This document shows positions 14,273-23,806 of a stretch of 64,000 nt of DNA, one piece after another. The notes below the pieces were generated by a model. It saw only the letters and a list, made by a program, of their open reading frames with translations. It was not told the DNA's origin and did no database searches. Source of the stretch: an uncultured Duncaniella sp. (GTDB lineage: Bacteria > Bacteroidota > Bacteroidia > Bacteroidales > Muribaculaceae). The stretch is taken from contig CAJTMH010000004.1 in the NCBI GenBank assembly GCA_910577255.1, positions 248,001 through 312,000 of the forward strand, given 5' to 3'. Position 1 is the stretch's first letter. Each line of letters begins with the position of its first letter. The position numbers and the translations under genes were made by a program.

Positions 14273-16440
14273 ACACTCTGCCATCGCGCGACACATCACT
14301 GCGCATACTCCTTTTCATCGCAGTAGTCTCAGCCATAGTCTACCTCCTCCCACGCTCGGGAGAGAATCATTATATCTATGAGGAAAACCGGCCCTGGAGC
14401 TACGCCCTCCTGACTGCGCCGTTCGATATCCCCATCCACCTCGACTCGGTGAGCGCCGCAAAGGTAAAGGACAGCATCGATGCCAACTTCGAGCCGGTGT
14501 TCACGCGTGACCTCGCGCTTGAGAAGACCATCATATCCGACTATACCACCCGCCTCAACGCCGCGACAAACCTCGACATCTCTCCGGCACAACGCAACCT
14601 TATAATCAAAGAGATACGACAGGTGTATGACAACGGTATCGTGGACCGCGACACCTACGCCAAAATATCCTCCGGACAACTGCCGTCGGTACGTTTCATC
14701 CACGACAACGTGGCCATGTCAATGCCCACCACCAACTACCTGTCGGCCTTCAGGGCCTACGAGCACCTTGACAGCGTGTTGCGCACACGCGAAGTCCACG
14801 AAGCCCTCTCGGCAACACACCTCTCGGAAGTGCTCCAACCCAACATCCTGATTGACACCATAAATTCACGCCGCCTTCTCGACGAGGCCTACCAGAAAGC
14901 TATGGCCCCTGTAGGTGTAATCCAGCAGGGCGAACGCATCATCGACAAAGGTGACATCGTGACAACCCGGCTCGCTACCGTGCTCCGCACCTACGAGGAG
15001 CTTGCCAACGAACGTGGCAACTCCACCATCAGCCAGCATTACTATCCCATAGCAGGACAGATTCTATATCTCATCATCATTTTCGGTGCCCTTTACGGAT
15101 ATCTCTACATATTCCGCCGCGATTATTACGACGACAACCGCACGGTGCTCTTCCTCATGTCGCTCATAGGGCTCTTCACACTCTTCGCCTTCGCCATGCA
15201 GGCCACATTCAAGACAGGGCTCTACATCACACCATTCACCATGGTGCCGATCCTGGTGCTCATATTCCTTGACTCGCGCACTGCCTACTTCTGTCACCTC
15301 ATACAGGTGCTGATATGCGCCATCGTGGCCTCGTTTGCCCTGGAGTTCATCTTCCTCCAGTTCATAGCAGGAGTGGTGGCCATCGACTCACTCAAAGATC
15401 TCACCCGCCGCAGCCAGCTCATACGCACAGCCGCCTTCATCCTCGTGGCCTACAGCCTCTGCTACGTAGCCATCGAAATCATGCAGGCCGGTTCACTGGC
15501 TAAGACCGAGGGGCGCATCTTCGGCTGCTTCGCCATCAACGCCATCCTCATCTCATTCAGTTATGTGCTCATGTTCCTTGTCGAGAGAATCTTCGGGTTC
15601 ACCTCACGCGTGACCCTCGTGGAGCTTTCCGATATCAACAATCCCCTGCTCCGTGAGCTCTCCGAGGAGTGTCCAGGCACGTTCAACCACTCGATGGCTG
15701 TCAGCAATCTTGCATCCGCTGCAGCCAACCGCATCGGTGCCAACGTGCAGCTCGTCCGTACAGGTTCGCTCTACCATGACATAGGCAAGATCAAAAATCC
15801 CGCTTTCTACACAGAAAATCAGCACGGTGTGAACCCACACGATGCCCTTGACCCCATACAGAGCGCAAGGATAGTAACCGGACATGTGCGCGAAGGTCTG
15901 GCAATGGCCGAGAAAGCCAAACTGCCCCAAGTGATACGCAACTTCATCAGCGAGCATCACGGCGCAGGAAAAGCCAGATACTTCTATACCATCTACCGTA
16001 ACGCCCATCCCGGCGAAGTGATCGACGAGAGCGCGTTCAGCTATCCGGGCCCGAATCCACAGTCCAAGGAGACATCCATCCTCATGATGGCCGACTCGGT
16101 GGAAGCGGCCTCACGCTCCATGCCCGACCACTCTCCCGAGGCTATATCAGCACTCGTCAATAAAATCATCGACGGCCAGATAGCCGAAGGTCTGCACAAC
16201 GACTCACCGATCTCGTTCCGCGACGTCCAGGCCATCAAGGAGGTGTTCGCACAGCGTCTGCGCACCATGTACCACTCGCGCATCTCCTATCCCGAACTCA
16301 AAAAGGACAGCACCCCGGCCCCGGCTGTAATCGAACAAGCCCCGGCAGCCAGGGAAATACAGCCAGCGGAAACAACACCCCTCATCACCGAGAAGTCGGC
16401 CGATGAAACCACCACTGACACCAACTCTACCAACCCATAA
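14269..16440 (+). CDS. 7TM-HD family HDIG-domain phosphohydrolase (PgpH-like)
   Basis: 723-residue membrane protein. One N-terminal membrane segment is followed by an extracytoplasmic 7TMR-HDED-type region (about 35-255), then a block of about seven membrane segments (265-440) and a cytoplasmic HD domain with NHSMAVSNLASAAA (near 474), LYHDIGKIKNP (near 501) and EHHGAGKA. The layout is that of PgpH, a cyclic di-AMP phosphodiesterase in Firmicutes; cyclic di-AMP hydrolysis here is inferred from family, not shown. The C-terminus carries a Pro/Thr/Glu-rich tail. Its first codon overlaps the DUF2752 stop. The GH3 gene starts 11 bases after its stop. Confidence 0.88.
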   Translation: MNTLPSRDTSLRILLFIAVVSAIVYLLPRSGENHYIYEENRPWSYALLTAPFDIPIHLDSVSAAKVKDSIDANFEPVFTRDLALEKTIISDYTTRLNAATNLDISPAQRNLIIKEIRQVYDNGIVDRDTYAKISSGQLPSVRFIHDNVAMSMPTTNYLSAFRAYEHLDSVLRTREVHEALSATHLSEVLQPNILIDTINSRRLLDEAYQKAMAPVGVIQQGERIIDKGDIVTTRLATVLRTYEELANERGNSTISQHYYPIAGQILYLIIIFGALYGYLYIFRRDYYDDNRTVLFLMSLIGLFTLFAFAMQATFKTGLYITPFTMVPILVLIFLDSRTAYFCHLIQVLICAIVASFALEFIFLQFIAGVVAIDSLKDLTRRSQLIRTAAFILVAYSLCYVAIEIMQAGSLAKTEGRIFGCFAINAILISFSYVLMFLVERIFGFTSRVTLVELSDINNPLLRELSEECPGTFNHSMAVSNLASAAANRIGANVQLVRTGSLYHDIGKIKNPAFYTENQHGVNPHDALDPIQSARIVTGHVREGLAMAEKAKLPQVIRNFISEHHGAGKARYFYTIYRNAHPGEVIDESAFSYPGPNPQSKETSILMMADSVEAASRSMPDHSPEAISALVNKIIDGQIAEGLHNDSPISFRDVQAIKEVFAQRLRTMYHSRISYPELKKDSTPAPAVIEQAPAAREIQPAETTPLITEKSADETTTDTNSTNP

Positions 16441-16450
16441 TAAGACCATC

Positions 16451-18781
16451 ATGAAACATATCCTATCAGCACTCCTATCGGTCGCCACAGGCCTCTCGGC
16501 CATGGCCTACACTCCCATCACGCTCCCGGTCATCCCCCCTGATCCTGAATTGGAAAAGAAGGTAAGCGAGACTCTCGCCAAAATGACCCTCGAGGAGAAA
16601 ATCGGACAGATGACTCAGATTCAGCTCGACATCCTGGGCCGTCAGGACAGCAATGGCAATTTCGTGCTGGTAAAGGAGAAGATGGACACTGTCTTCGGCA
16701 TATACAAAGTTGGCTCTATCCTCAACGCGCCTTACTCCTATTGCCTTGACGCCAAGCAATGGAATGAAATCATACCACAGATACAAGCCTACTCCATGGA
16801 GACCATCGGGATTCCATGTATCTACGGTCTTGACCAGAACCACGGCACGACCTACACCAACGGCGGCACGCTCTTCCCTCAGAATCTTAACGTGGCAGCC
16901 TCGTTCAACACCGAGGTCGCCCGCAAAGCAGCGGAAATAACAGCCTACGAGACCCGCGCAAGCGACTGTCCCTGGACTTTCTCTCCCACCCTTGACCTTG
17001 CCCGCGACCCACGATGGCCTCGATTCTGGGAGAACTACGGCGAGGATCCGCTTGTCAACGCTCTCATGGGGGCAGCAGCCGTCAGAGGTTTCCAAGGTGA
17101 CGACCCCAACCATGTCGACCGCAATCATATAGCAGTGTCATTGAAGCATTTCATGGGCTATGGCGTACCCTTTTCAGGTAAGGACCGCACCCCGGCCTAC
17201 ATCTCGGCGAGCGACCTCCGCGACAAGCATTTTGCCCCCTATCTTGAGGCTATAAAGTGGGGAGCGCTCACCATTATGGTCAACTCATCGTCAATCAACG
17301 GTACTCCCGTACATGCCGACCCCATACTCCTCACCAAGTGGCTGAAGGAGGATCTTCAGTGGGACGGACTCATAGTCACCGACTGGGCCGACATCAACAA
17401 TCTATATACCCGCGAGAAGGTGGCCAAGAATAAGAAAGATGCTATCCGCATAGCCATAAACGCCGGCATAGATATGGCCATGGAACCTTACAAAGTGGAC
17501 TATTGCGACATCCTCAAGGAGCTCGTCAATGAAGGCGCGGTGCCGATGAGCCGCATCGATGACGCAGCAGCCCGCGCAATCCGCCTCAAATACCGTCTCG
17601 GACTGTTCGAGCACCCTAACACTACCCTTGACGAGTATCCTAAATTCGCTTCCAAGGAGTTTGCCAAAGCCGCACTCGAAGCAGCCGAGGAGACAATGGT
17701 GCTTCTGAAAAATGATGACGACATCCTGCCTCTCAAACCCGGCACGCGCATACTCCTCACCGGACCGACAGCCAACTCTATGCGCTCGCTCAACGGCGGG
17801 TGGAGCTACACATGGCAGGGACACCTCACCGACGAGTATGCCAAGGATTACAACACGATCTACGAGGCTCTCGCCGACTGTTTCGGAGGCAACACTATAA
17901 ATTACGTCCCCACCGTGACCTTCGACCAGAAGGGCAGCTACGGCGATGAAATTGTGACCGACATCGACAAGGCTGTGGCAGCCGCCGCGGATGCCGATGT
18001 AATCGTGGCATGTATCGGAGAGAATTCCTACTGCGAGACCCCCGGCAATCTCTCTGACCTCTACCTCTCAACTAACCAGCGCAATCTCGTCAAAGAGCTT
18101 GCGAAGACAGGCAAACCGATCATCCTCATCCTCAACGAGGGACGTCCGCGCATCATGGCCGATATAGAGCCTTTGGCCAAAGGTATCGTCCATGTCATGA
18201 TACCCGGCAATTTCGGCGGTGACGCACTGGCACATCTCCTGGCAGGCGACACCAACTTTTCGGGCAAGCTCCCCTTCACTTACCCACGCGAAATCAACTC
18301 CCTTGTAACCTACGACTATAAGGTGAGCGAAGAAGTAGGCAAGATGGAGGGTGTGTATGACTACGACGCCAGAGTCAACGTGCAGTGGCCTTTCGGCTAC
18401 GGCAAGAGCTACACCACGTTTGCCTACTCCAACCTCAGGGTTGACAAGAAGGAGTTCAAAGCAAGTGACATCCTCACTTTCACCGTCGACGTGACAAACA
18501 CAGGTTCTCGTGACGGCAAGGAGGCCGTGCTTCTCTATAGTTCCGACCACGTGGCCTCTGTAGTGCCCGACAACAAGCGTCTACGCGCTTTCGGCAAACT
18601 GGCGCTTATGCCAGGCGAGACACGCTCCATGAAGTTCACCGTACCGGCAAGCGACCTCGCTTTTGTCAACGCCCAAGGCGAATGGACCCTCGAGGAGGGA
18701 GAGTTCACCATCACAGTAGGAAATCTCTCGCTCCCACTCACCTGCACCGAGACATACGTCTGGGACAGGCCAAACATTTGA
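16451..18781 (+). CDS. Glycoside hydrolase family 3 beta-glucosidase, exported
   Basis: 776-residue exo-acting beta-glycosidase with a signal peptide (MKHILSALLSVATGLSAMA), so periplasmic. An N-terminal TIM barrel includes MTLEEKIGQMTQI, DLARDPRWPRFWENYGEDP and the nucleophile in GLIVTDWADI (Asp311). The C-terminal alpha/beta sandwich (about 400-620) carries VVACIGENSYCETPG, and a fibronectin-like domain closes the protein (PFGYGKSYTTFAYSNL and beyond). Length and order match BglX-type beta-glucosidases; the substrate may be a beta-glucan or xylan oligosaccharide. The frame opens further upstream at 16403, but that Met lies inside the preceding gene and the signal peptide begins at 16451. Confidence 0.92.
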   Translation: MKHILSALLSVATGLSAMAYTPITLPVIPPDPELEKKVSETLAKMTLEEKIGQMTQIQLDILGRQDSNGNFVLVKEKMDTVFGIYKVGSILNAPYSYCLDAKQWNEIIPQIQAYSMETIGIPCIYGLDQNHGTTYTNGGTLFPQNLNVAASFNTEVARKAAEITAYETRASDCPWTFSPTLDLARDPRWPRFWENYGEDPLVNALMGAAAVRGFQGDDPNHVDRNHIAVSLKHFMGYGVPFSGKDRTPAYISASDLRDKHFAPYLEAIKWGALTIMVNSSSINGTPVHADPILLTKWLKEDLQWDGLIVTDWADINNLYTREKVAKNKKDAIRIAINAGIDMAMEPYKVDYCDILKELVNEGAVPMSRIDDAAARAIRLKYRLGLFEHPNTTLDEYPKFASKEFAKAALEAAEETMVLLKNDDDILPLKPGTRILLTGPTANSMRSLNGGWSYTWQGHLTDEYAKDYNTIYEALADCFGGNTINYVPTVTFDQKGSYGDEIVTDIDKAVAAAADADVIVACIGENSYCETPGNLSDLYLSTNQRNLVKELAKTGKPIILILNEGRPRIMADIEPLAKGIVHVMIPGNFGGDALAHLLAGDTNFSGKLPFTYPREINSLVTYDYKVSEEVGKMEGVYDYDARVNVQWPFGYGKSYTTFAYSNLRVDKKEFKASDILTFTVDVTNTGSRDGKEAVLLYSSDHVASVVPDNKRLRAFGKLALMPGETRSMKFTVPASDLAFVNAQGEWTLEEGEFTITVGNLSLPLTCTETYVWDRPNI

Positions 18782-18795
18782 CACTAACCACCTCA

Positions 18796-18828
18796 CCGTA
18801 TTAAGGGCTGTGGCAGCCCTTAATACGG
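18796..18828 (+). terminator. Perfect 15-bp palindrome between the GH3 gene and proC
   Basis: Arms 18796-18810 and 18814-18828 pair perfectly with a 3-base loop. It is 15 bases after the GH3 stop and lacks a T run. Terminator, or an operator for the proline operon. Confidence 0.6.
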
Positions 18829-18870
18829 ACTCACTTGAATATTCCAATCACACACAACTATAGTACCGTC

Positions 18871-19653
18871 ATGAAAATCTCCATCATAGGAGCGGGAGCC
18901 ATGGGGGGCGCGATAGCCGCCGGACTCCTCAAAGTGGTCGACAATCCGACCGATATCACACTCTCAAATCCCTCAGCGGCACCTCTTAAACCGTTTGCCG
19001 AAGCGGGGTGCATAACCACACATGATAATTGCGAGGCCGCCCGCGACGCCGACATCATAATGGTGGTGGTGAAGCCGTGGATAGTAGAGAATGTGCTCCG
19101 ACAGATAGCTCCGGAGCTCGATTATTCACGTCAGACCATTGTGGTCATAGCTGCCGGGATAACCTCGGCCCAGCTCACTGAATGGCTTGATCGCGACGGT
19201 GCTCTTCCGTCCATACTTCTCGGCATGCCTAACACAGCCGTAGCCATTGGCGAATCAATGACTTTCGTGGTGCCGATACATGCTGAAAATTCCGACGTGG
19301 AGCTTGTCAACGACCTCTTCGGGAAGCTCGGCACATCTATGGTGATTGATGAGCAACATCTCCCTGCGGCCACCACCCTTGCCTCATGCGGCATAGCCTA
19401 TGCCATGCGCTACATCCGTGCCGCGATGGAAGGGGGCGTGGAACTCGGTTTCAAAGCCGCTTCCGCGCAGGAAATAGTGGTACAAACCGTTAAGGGCGCA
19501 GCCGCACTCTTGAGCCTGCCCGGCTCTCACCCCGAAAGCGAGATTGACAAGGTGACCACCCCTGGCGGACTCACCATACGAGGCCTGAATGAGATGGAAC
19601 ATGCAGGATTCACTTCGGCCGTGATACGCGGCCTCAAAGCCGGCGTAAAATGA
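18871..19653 (+). CDS. proC: Pyrroline-5-carboxylate reductase
   Basis: 260-residue NAD(P)H-dependent reductase for the last step of proline synthesis (1-pyrroline-5-carboxylate to proline). The N-terminal Rossmann motif is ISIIGAGAMGGAIAAGL. The C-terminal dimer domain shows GSHPESEIDKVTTPGGLTI with the conserved TPGG loop. The start at 18871 places the glycine motif at the usual distance; the in-frame codon at 18835 is too far out. proC, proB and proA overlap by 4 bases each and form one operon that makes the whole pathway from glutamate. Confidence 0.96.
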   Translation: MKISIIGAGAMGGAIAAGLLKVVDNPTDITLSNPSAAPLKPFAEAGCITTHDNCEAARDADIIMVVVKPWIVENVLRQIAPELDYSRQTIVVIAAGITSAQLTEWLDRDGALPSILLGMPNTAVAIGESMTFVVPIHAENSDVELVNDLFGKLGTSMVIDEQHLPAATTLASCGIAYAMRYIRAAMEGGVELGFKAASAQEIVVQTVKGAAALLSLPGSHPESEIDKVTTPGGLTIRGLNEMEHAGFTSAVIRGLKAGVK

Positions 19654-20732
19654 GCGATACTCCTATCAGAATAGTGGTCAAGGTGGGGAGCAATGTGCTT
19701 ACCCGCCCCGACGGCAAACCGAATGTCACCAATATGTCGTCGCTTGTCGACCAGATAGCCACCCTACGTTCATTCGGGCATGAGGTAATCCTCATCTCAA
19801 GCGGCGCCGTGGCATGCGGACGTGGAGCAGTGCAGCCACTCCGCCAACTTGACAGTGTGGCCCAACGGCAACTTTTCTCATCAGTAGGACAGATCAGGCT
19901 AATAAACCTCTACAATGACCTCTTCGCAAGCTACGGCTACGTCGTAGGCCAGGTGCTGACCCAAAAGGAGAATTTCTCATCACGGTCGGCCTACCTCAAC
20001 CAGAGGGCCTGTATGCAGACCATGCTTGAGAATGGAGTGATACCCATAGTCAACGAGAACGACACGGCAAGCCTCACGGAACTGATGTTCACTGACAACG
20101 ACGAACTCTCGGGCCTCATAGCCGCCATGATGGACGCCGACATGCTCATCATCCTCTCGAATGTCGACGGCATTTACACCGGCTCGCCGGCCGATCCGGA
20201 TTCGCGTCTGATACCGAAAGTGGCGACCGGCCGCGACCTCAGCGAGTATGTCGTCGCAGCCAAGAGCGGTTTCGGCCGCGGAGGCATGGGAACAAAGTGC
20301 GGTATTGCCCGCAAACTCTCGGAAGAGGGTGTGACTGTGCTGATAGCCAGAGGCGACCGCCCCAATGTGCTCGTTGACCTCATAATCACCCCTGAGACCA
20401 CTCCGCACACCGAATTCGAACCGCGCCCTGAGCCTATAAGCAACATCAAACGCTGGATAGCACACAGCAGCAGTTTCGCCAAAGGTGTCATACGCGTCAA
20501 CGCCAACGCAGCCAAGGCTCTGCGCAGCGACAAAGCCGTGAGCCTGCTCCCGGTAGGAGTGACATCGGCCGAGGGTGAATGGGAAGAGGGTGACATAGTC
20601 AATATCCTGTCGACCACAGGGGAACATATCGGCGTTGGCCGCGCATCGCTTGACAGCGATGAGACAAAAGCCGCCATCGGTAAACGTGGCGGCAAACCGG
20701 TAATACATTACGATTATCTTTTTCTAGAATGA
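19650..20732 (+). CDS. proB: Glutamate 5-kinase
   Basis: 360-residue kinase that phosphorylates the gamma-carboxyl of glutamate, the first and normally proline-inhibited step of proline synthesis. The amino-acid-kinase domain (about 1-260) begins RIVVKVGSNVL and has LISSGAVACGRG, NENDTASLTELMFTDNDELS and FGRGGMGTKCGIARK. The C-terminal PUA domain (about 275-360) contains KGVIRVNANAAKAL. This is the usual full length, with PUA. The start overlaps the proC stop (ATGA). Confidence 0.96.
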   Translation: MSDTPIRIVVKVGSNVLTRPDGKPNVTNMSSLVDQIATLRSFGHEVILISSGAVACGRGAVQPLRQLDSVAQRQLFSSVGQIRLINLYNDLFASYGYVVGQVLTQKENFSSRSAYLNQRACMQTMLENGVIPIVNENDTASLTELMFTDNDELSGLIAAMMDADMLIILSNVDGIYTGSPADPDSRLIPKVATGRDLSEYVVAAKSGFGRGGMGTKCGIARKLSEEGVTVLIARGDRPNVLVDLIITPETTPHTEFEPRPEPISNIKRWIAHSSSFAKGVIRVNANAAKALRSDKAVSLLPVGVTSAEGEWEEGDIVNILSTTGEHIGVGRASLDSDETKAAIGKRGGKPVIHYDYLFLE

Positions 20733-21985
20733 ACACCACCGACATAACTGAAACCCTGCGCCGGGTCAAGACGGCATCTCGTCGACTGACCTCATTGACC
20801 GAAAGCCGGCGCAATGAACTGCTGCTCGCGCTCGCCGACGAGCTCGTTGCATCGACCCCTCAACTAATCGAAGCCAACGCTCTTGACCTGGCTAAGATGG
20901 AACGCACCAATCCTCTGTATGACCGTATGCTACTGACCCCTGCCAGACTTGAAGGGATAGCATCCGACATGCGCCACGTGGCCGGTCTGCCCTCTCCATT
21001 AGGCGAGGAGATCGAACGCCGCACACTCCCCAACGGACTGCTTCTGCGACGTGTCCGCGTGCCTTTCGGAGTAATCGGTGTCATCTATGAAGCGCGCCCC
21101 AATGTGACATTTGACGTGTTCGCCCTCTGCTTCAAAAGCGGCAATGCGTGTGTGCTCAAAGGGGGAAGCGACGCAGAGCATTCCAATGCGGCAATCATCG
21201 CCCTCATCCACCGGGTGCTCGCGGCTCATGACCTTGACCCTGCCGTGGCGGAACTGCTACCTTCGACCCATGAGGCAACGGCCGCGATGCTTAATGCGGT
21301 TGGATATGTGGATGTGTGCATCCCACGCGGCGGCAAACGCCTGATAGAGTTCGTGCGCGATAATGCCCGCGTGCCTGTCATAGAAACAGGAGCCGGAGTT
21401 GTGAGCGCCTATTTCGACCGTGAAGGTGAGACAGTCATGGGTCGCGACATAATCGCCAATGCCAAAACTCGCCGTGTGAGCGTCTGCAATGCGCTCGACA
21501 CGCTGCTGATCCATTCAGGGAGGCTCACCGACCTACCCGAACTCTGCTCGCTCCTTGCCGATAAAAATGTGGATATTTACGCCGACAGGGACGCCATCGA
21601 AGCCCTTAACGGTCATTATCCGGCTCAACTGCTGCATGATGCAGACGAAAACACCTATTCCACGGAATGGATGGACTATAAGATGGGAATCAGGACTGTA
21701 GGGTCAGTGGAGGAAGCAATAGAGCATATCGCCACCTACGGTTCGGGCCACAGCGAGTGTATCATCACCGACAATCCGGCCACAGCCCAACGGTTTCAGA
21801 ATGAAGTGGACGCCGCATGCGTGTATGTCAACGCCCCCACCAGTTTCACTGACGGCGCACAGTTCGGCCTCGGCGCAGAAATCGGTATAAGCACTCAGAA
21901 ACTCGGACCGCGCGGGCCTATGGGACTCCGTGAAATCACCACCTACCGCTGGCTAATCAACGGCGACGGTCAACTCCGCCCATAA
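20729..21985 (+). CDS. proA: Glutamate-5-semialdehyde dehydrogenase (gamma-glutamyl phosphate reductase)
   Basis: 418-residue aldehyde-dehydrogenase-fold enzyme that reduces glutamyl-5-phosphate to glutamate semialdehyde. Landmarks are VPFGVIGVIYEARPNVTFDV, CVLKGGSDAEHSN, and the catalytic cysteine in AKTRRVSVCNALDTLL; the C-terminus has FGLGAEIGISTQKLGPRGPMG. Its start overlaps the proB stop by 4 bases. A strong terminator lies just downstream, ending the operon. Confidence 0.96.
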   Translation: MNTTDITETLRRVKTASRRLTSLTESRRNELLLALADELVASTPQLIEANALDLAKMERTNPLYDRMLLTPARLEGIASDMRHVAGLPSPLGEEIERRTLPNGLLLRRVRVPFGVIGVIYEARPNVTFDVFALCFKSGNACVLKGGSDAEHSNAAIIALIHRVLAAHDLDPAVAELLPSTHEATAAMLNAVGYVDVCIPRGGKRLIEFVRDNARVPVIETGAGVVSAYFDREGETVMGRDIIANAKTRRVSVCNALDTLLIHSGRLTDLPELCSLLADKNVDIYADRDAIEALNGHYPAQLLHDADENTYSTEWMDYKMGIRTVGSVEEAIEHIATYGSGHSECIITDNPATAQRFQNEVDAACVYVNAPTSFTDGAQFGLGAEIGISTQKLGPRGPMGLREITTYRWLINGDGQLRP

Positions 21986-22002
21986 CCATAATTATTATAT
22001 GG

Positions 22003-22038
22003 CAAAGGCGCTTACATCCTCAGATGCAAGCGCCTTTG
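22003..22038. terminator. Terminator between proA and ino1
   Basis: A perfect 11-bp stem (22003-22013 / 22028-22038), 14-base loop, T-rich on the plus side. It serves proA and perhaps the convergent ino1. Confidence 0.75.
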
Positions 22039-22092
22039 TTTATATCAGAGGGTGGTCAAGCCACCCTCGTTATACGATTTGAACGAAGAGGA

Positions 22093-23400
22093 TTAGTCGA
22101 TTTCTTCGTCAGCCTCGTAACCACCCATTTCGCGGATAGCGTTCTTAAGCATAACGTACTGCTTGAAGAGGTGGTTAACAGGAATTTCACCCTTGGTGTA
22201 GTCATGCATCGGGCTCTTGAGGAAAAAGCTCAGGAAGCGCTGGATGCCATGACGGCCTGCGCGGGCAGCGAGGTCGCTGAGGATCACGAGGTCAAGGCAA
22301 AGGGGAGCTGCGAGGATAGAGTCGCGGCAGAGGAAGTCGATCTTGATCTGCATGGGATAGCCCATCCAACCGAAGATGTCGATGTTGTCCCAGCCTTCCT
22401 TGTTGTCGTTGCGCGGGGGATAATAGTTGATACGTACCTTGTGGTAGTAGTCAGTGTAAAGATCGGGCTGCTCTTCGGGCACGAGGATTGACTCGAGAGT
22501 AGAGAGCTTGCTGACCTCCTTGGTGCGGAAGTTGGCGGGTTCGTCGAGCACGAGACCGTCGCGGTTACCGAGGATGTTGGTTGAGAACCAACCGTTGAGG
22601 CCGAGGCAACGAGTACCGATGATGGGAGCGAAACCTGACTTCACGAGGGTCTGACCGGTCTTGAAGTCCTTACCGGCGATAGGCATACCGGTCTTTTCGC
22701 TGAGTTCCCACATAGCGGGGATGTCAACGGTGGTGTTGGGGGCACCCATGATGAAGGGAGCACCTTCAGTGAGGGCTGCGTAAGCGTAGCACATAGAGGG
22801 AGCGACATGTTCCTTGTCGTCAGCCTTCATTGCTGCTTCGAGATCGGCGAGAGTGCCGTGATATTTTTCGTCAACCGGAACGTAAACTTCAGTAGAAGCT
22901 GCCCAGAGAACCACTACGCGGTCAACACCAGTTTCCTTCTTGAAGTTACGGATATCTTCGCGGAGCTGCTCAACCATTTCCCAGCGGGTCTTGCCGACCA
23001 TCACGTTATCGCCGTCGAGACGAGAAGCGTAGTTGTGGTCGAAAGCGGCCTTCATGGGGACGATCTTTTCGAGTTCGTCCTTAACAGGGTTGATGTCTCT
23101 TTCCTTGAGAACTTCAGCATTGATAGCGCTCTCGTAAGCGTTAGCGGGATAAACGTCCCAAGCGCCGAATACGATGTCGTTCAGGTCAGCCAGGGGAACG
23201 ATGTCCTTATAGGGAAGATATTTTTTGTCAGCGCCTTTACCAACACGGATTTTGTCGTATTGAGTCATTGAGCCGACGGGTTTTGCAAGGCCTTTACGTG
23301 CCATTAAGACGCCAGTCATGAATGTAGAGGTGACTGCGCCGAGACCTACTACGAGTACGCCAAGTTTACCTGTGGCGGGTTTTACAGTAGAATTACTCAT
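22093..23400 (-). CDS. ino1: Inositol-3-phosphate synthase
   Basis: 435-residue NAD-dependent enzyme that converts glucose 6-phosphate to inositol 3-phosphate. The Rossmann entry is KLGVLVVGLGAVTSTFMTGV. Other family landmarks are VVLWAASTEVY, GAPFIMGAPNTTVDIP, the KDFKTGQTLVKSG active-site lysines and LGNRDGLVL. In Bacteroides this enzyme feeds inositol lipids (phosphatidylinositol and inositol sphingolipids) made by a neighbouring gene set; here the flanking genes are proA and korB, so the later steps must be encoded elsewhere. The -7 element is at 23488-23495, with a leader of about 80 bases. Confidence 0.93.
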   Translation of the reverse strand: MSNSTVKPATGKLGVLVVGLGAVTSTFMTGVLMARKGLAKPVGSMTQYDKIRVGKGADKKYLPYKDIVPLADLNDIVFGAWDVYPANAYESAINAEVLKERDINPVKDELEKIVPMKAAFDHNYASRLDGDNVMVGKTRWEMVEQLREDIRNFKKETGVDRVVVLWAASTEVYVPVDEKYHGTLADLEAAMKADDKEHVAPSMCYAYAALTEGAPFIMGAPNTTVDIPAMWELSEKTGMPIAGKDFKTGQTLVKSGFAPIIGTRCLGLNGWFSTNILGNRDGLVLDEPANFRTKEVSKLSTLESILVPEEQPDLYTDYYHKVRINYYPPRNDNKEGWDNIDIFGWMGYPMQIKIDFLCRDSILAAPLCLDLVILSDLAARAGRHGIQRFLSFFLKSPMHDYTKGEIPVNHLFKQYVMLKNAIREMGGYEADEEID

Positions 23401-23487
23401 GATTTCGTTACTAAACTAAGTAGTTATTAAGGTTATTTTCTAAACGTGAGAGGCTCTCTCAAAGCACACTATAGCCGAAAGAGCCCC

Positions 23488-23495
23488 CAAAAGTA
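23488..23495 (-). promoter_or_regulatory. Promoter -7 element of ino1
   Basis: Minus-strand TACTTTTG, 87 bases before the ATG. No clear TTG at -33. Confidence 0.45.
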
Positions 23496-23663
23496 CAGCT
23501 ATTTTTTTAATTGTGAAATTATTATTATTTAAAAATTTGCTTATTTTTGCTAATAAGTGTTGATTTTTCGCTATATATGCTAATTTTAGTAAATTTCAGC
23601 CCTATTTCACGCCTTAATAGTTAGCAAATGTTAATATGGCAGAATATTTCCTGTTCATCTATG

Positions 23664-23689
23664 ATTTAGACTATAATTTCAGTCTAAAT
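23664..23689 (-). terminator. Second hairpin after korB
   Basis: Perfect 9-bp arms (23664-23672 / 23681-23689), 8-base loop, 8 bases beyond the first hairpin. Confidence 0.45.
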
Positions 23690-23697
23690 TCCTAATA

Positions 23698-23748
23698 ATT
23701 CGGCGGATTCGCGGTAAGCTTTATGAGCCGTACACGAATCCGCCGAAT
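23698..23748 (-). terminator. First hairpin after korB
   Basis: Perfect 14-bp arms (23698-23711 / 23735-23748) with a 23-base loop. Probable terminator of the korAB unit. Confidence 0.6.
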
Positions 23749-23806
23749 GTTAAAAGCGGTAAATCAAGCCGTGATATTCACGACTATGATGTGGGAAGCG
23801 TTTTTG

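Larger units (their letters stand above)
23401..23806 (-). other. Intergenic region: ino1 promoter and two hairpins after korB
   Basis: An AT-rich stretch with the ino1 -7 element (23488-23495) and two perfect inverted repeats (23664-23689, 23698-23748) downstream of korB. No gene seen. Confidence 0.6.
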
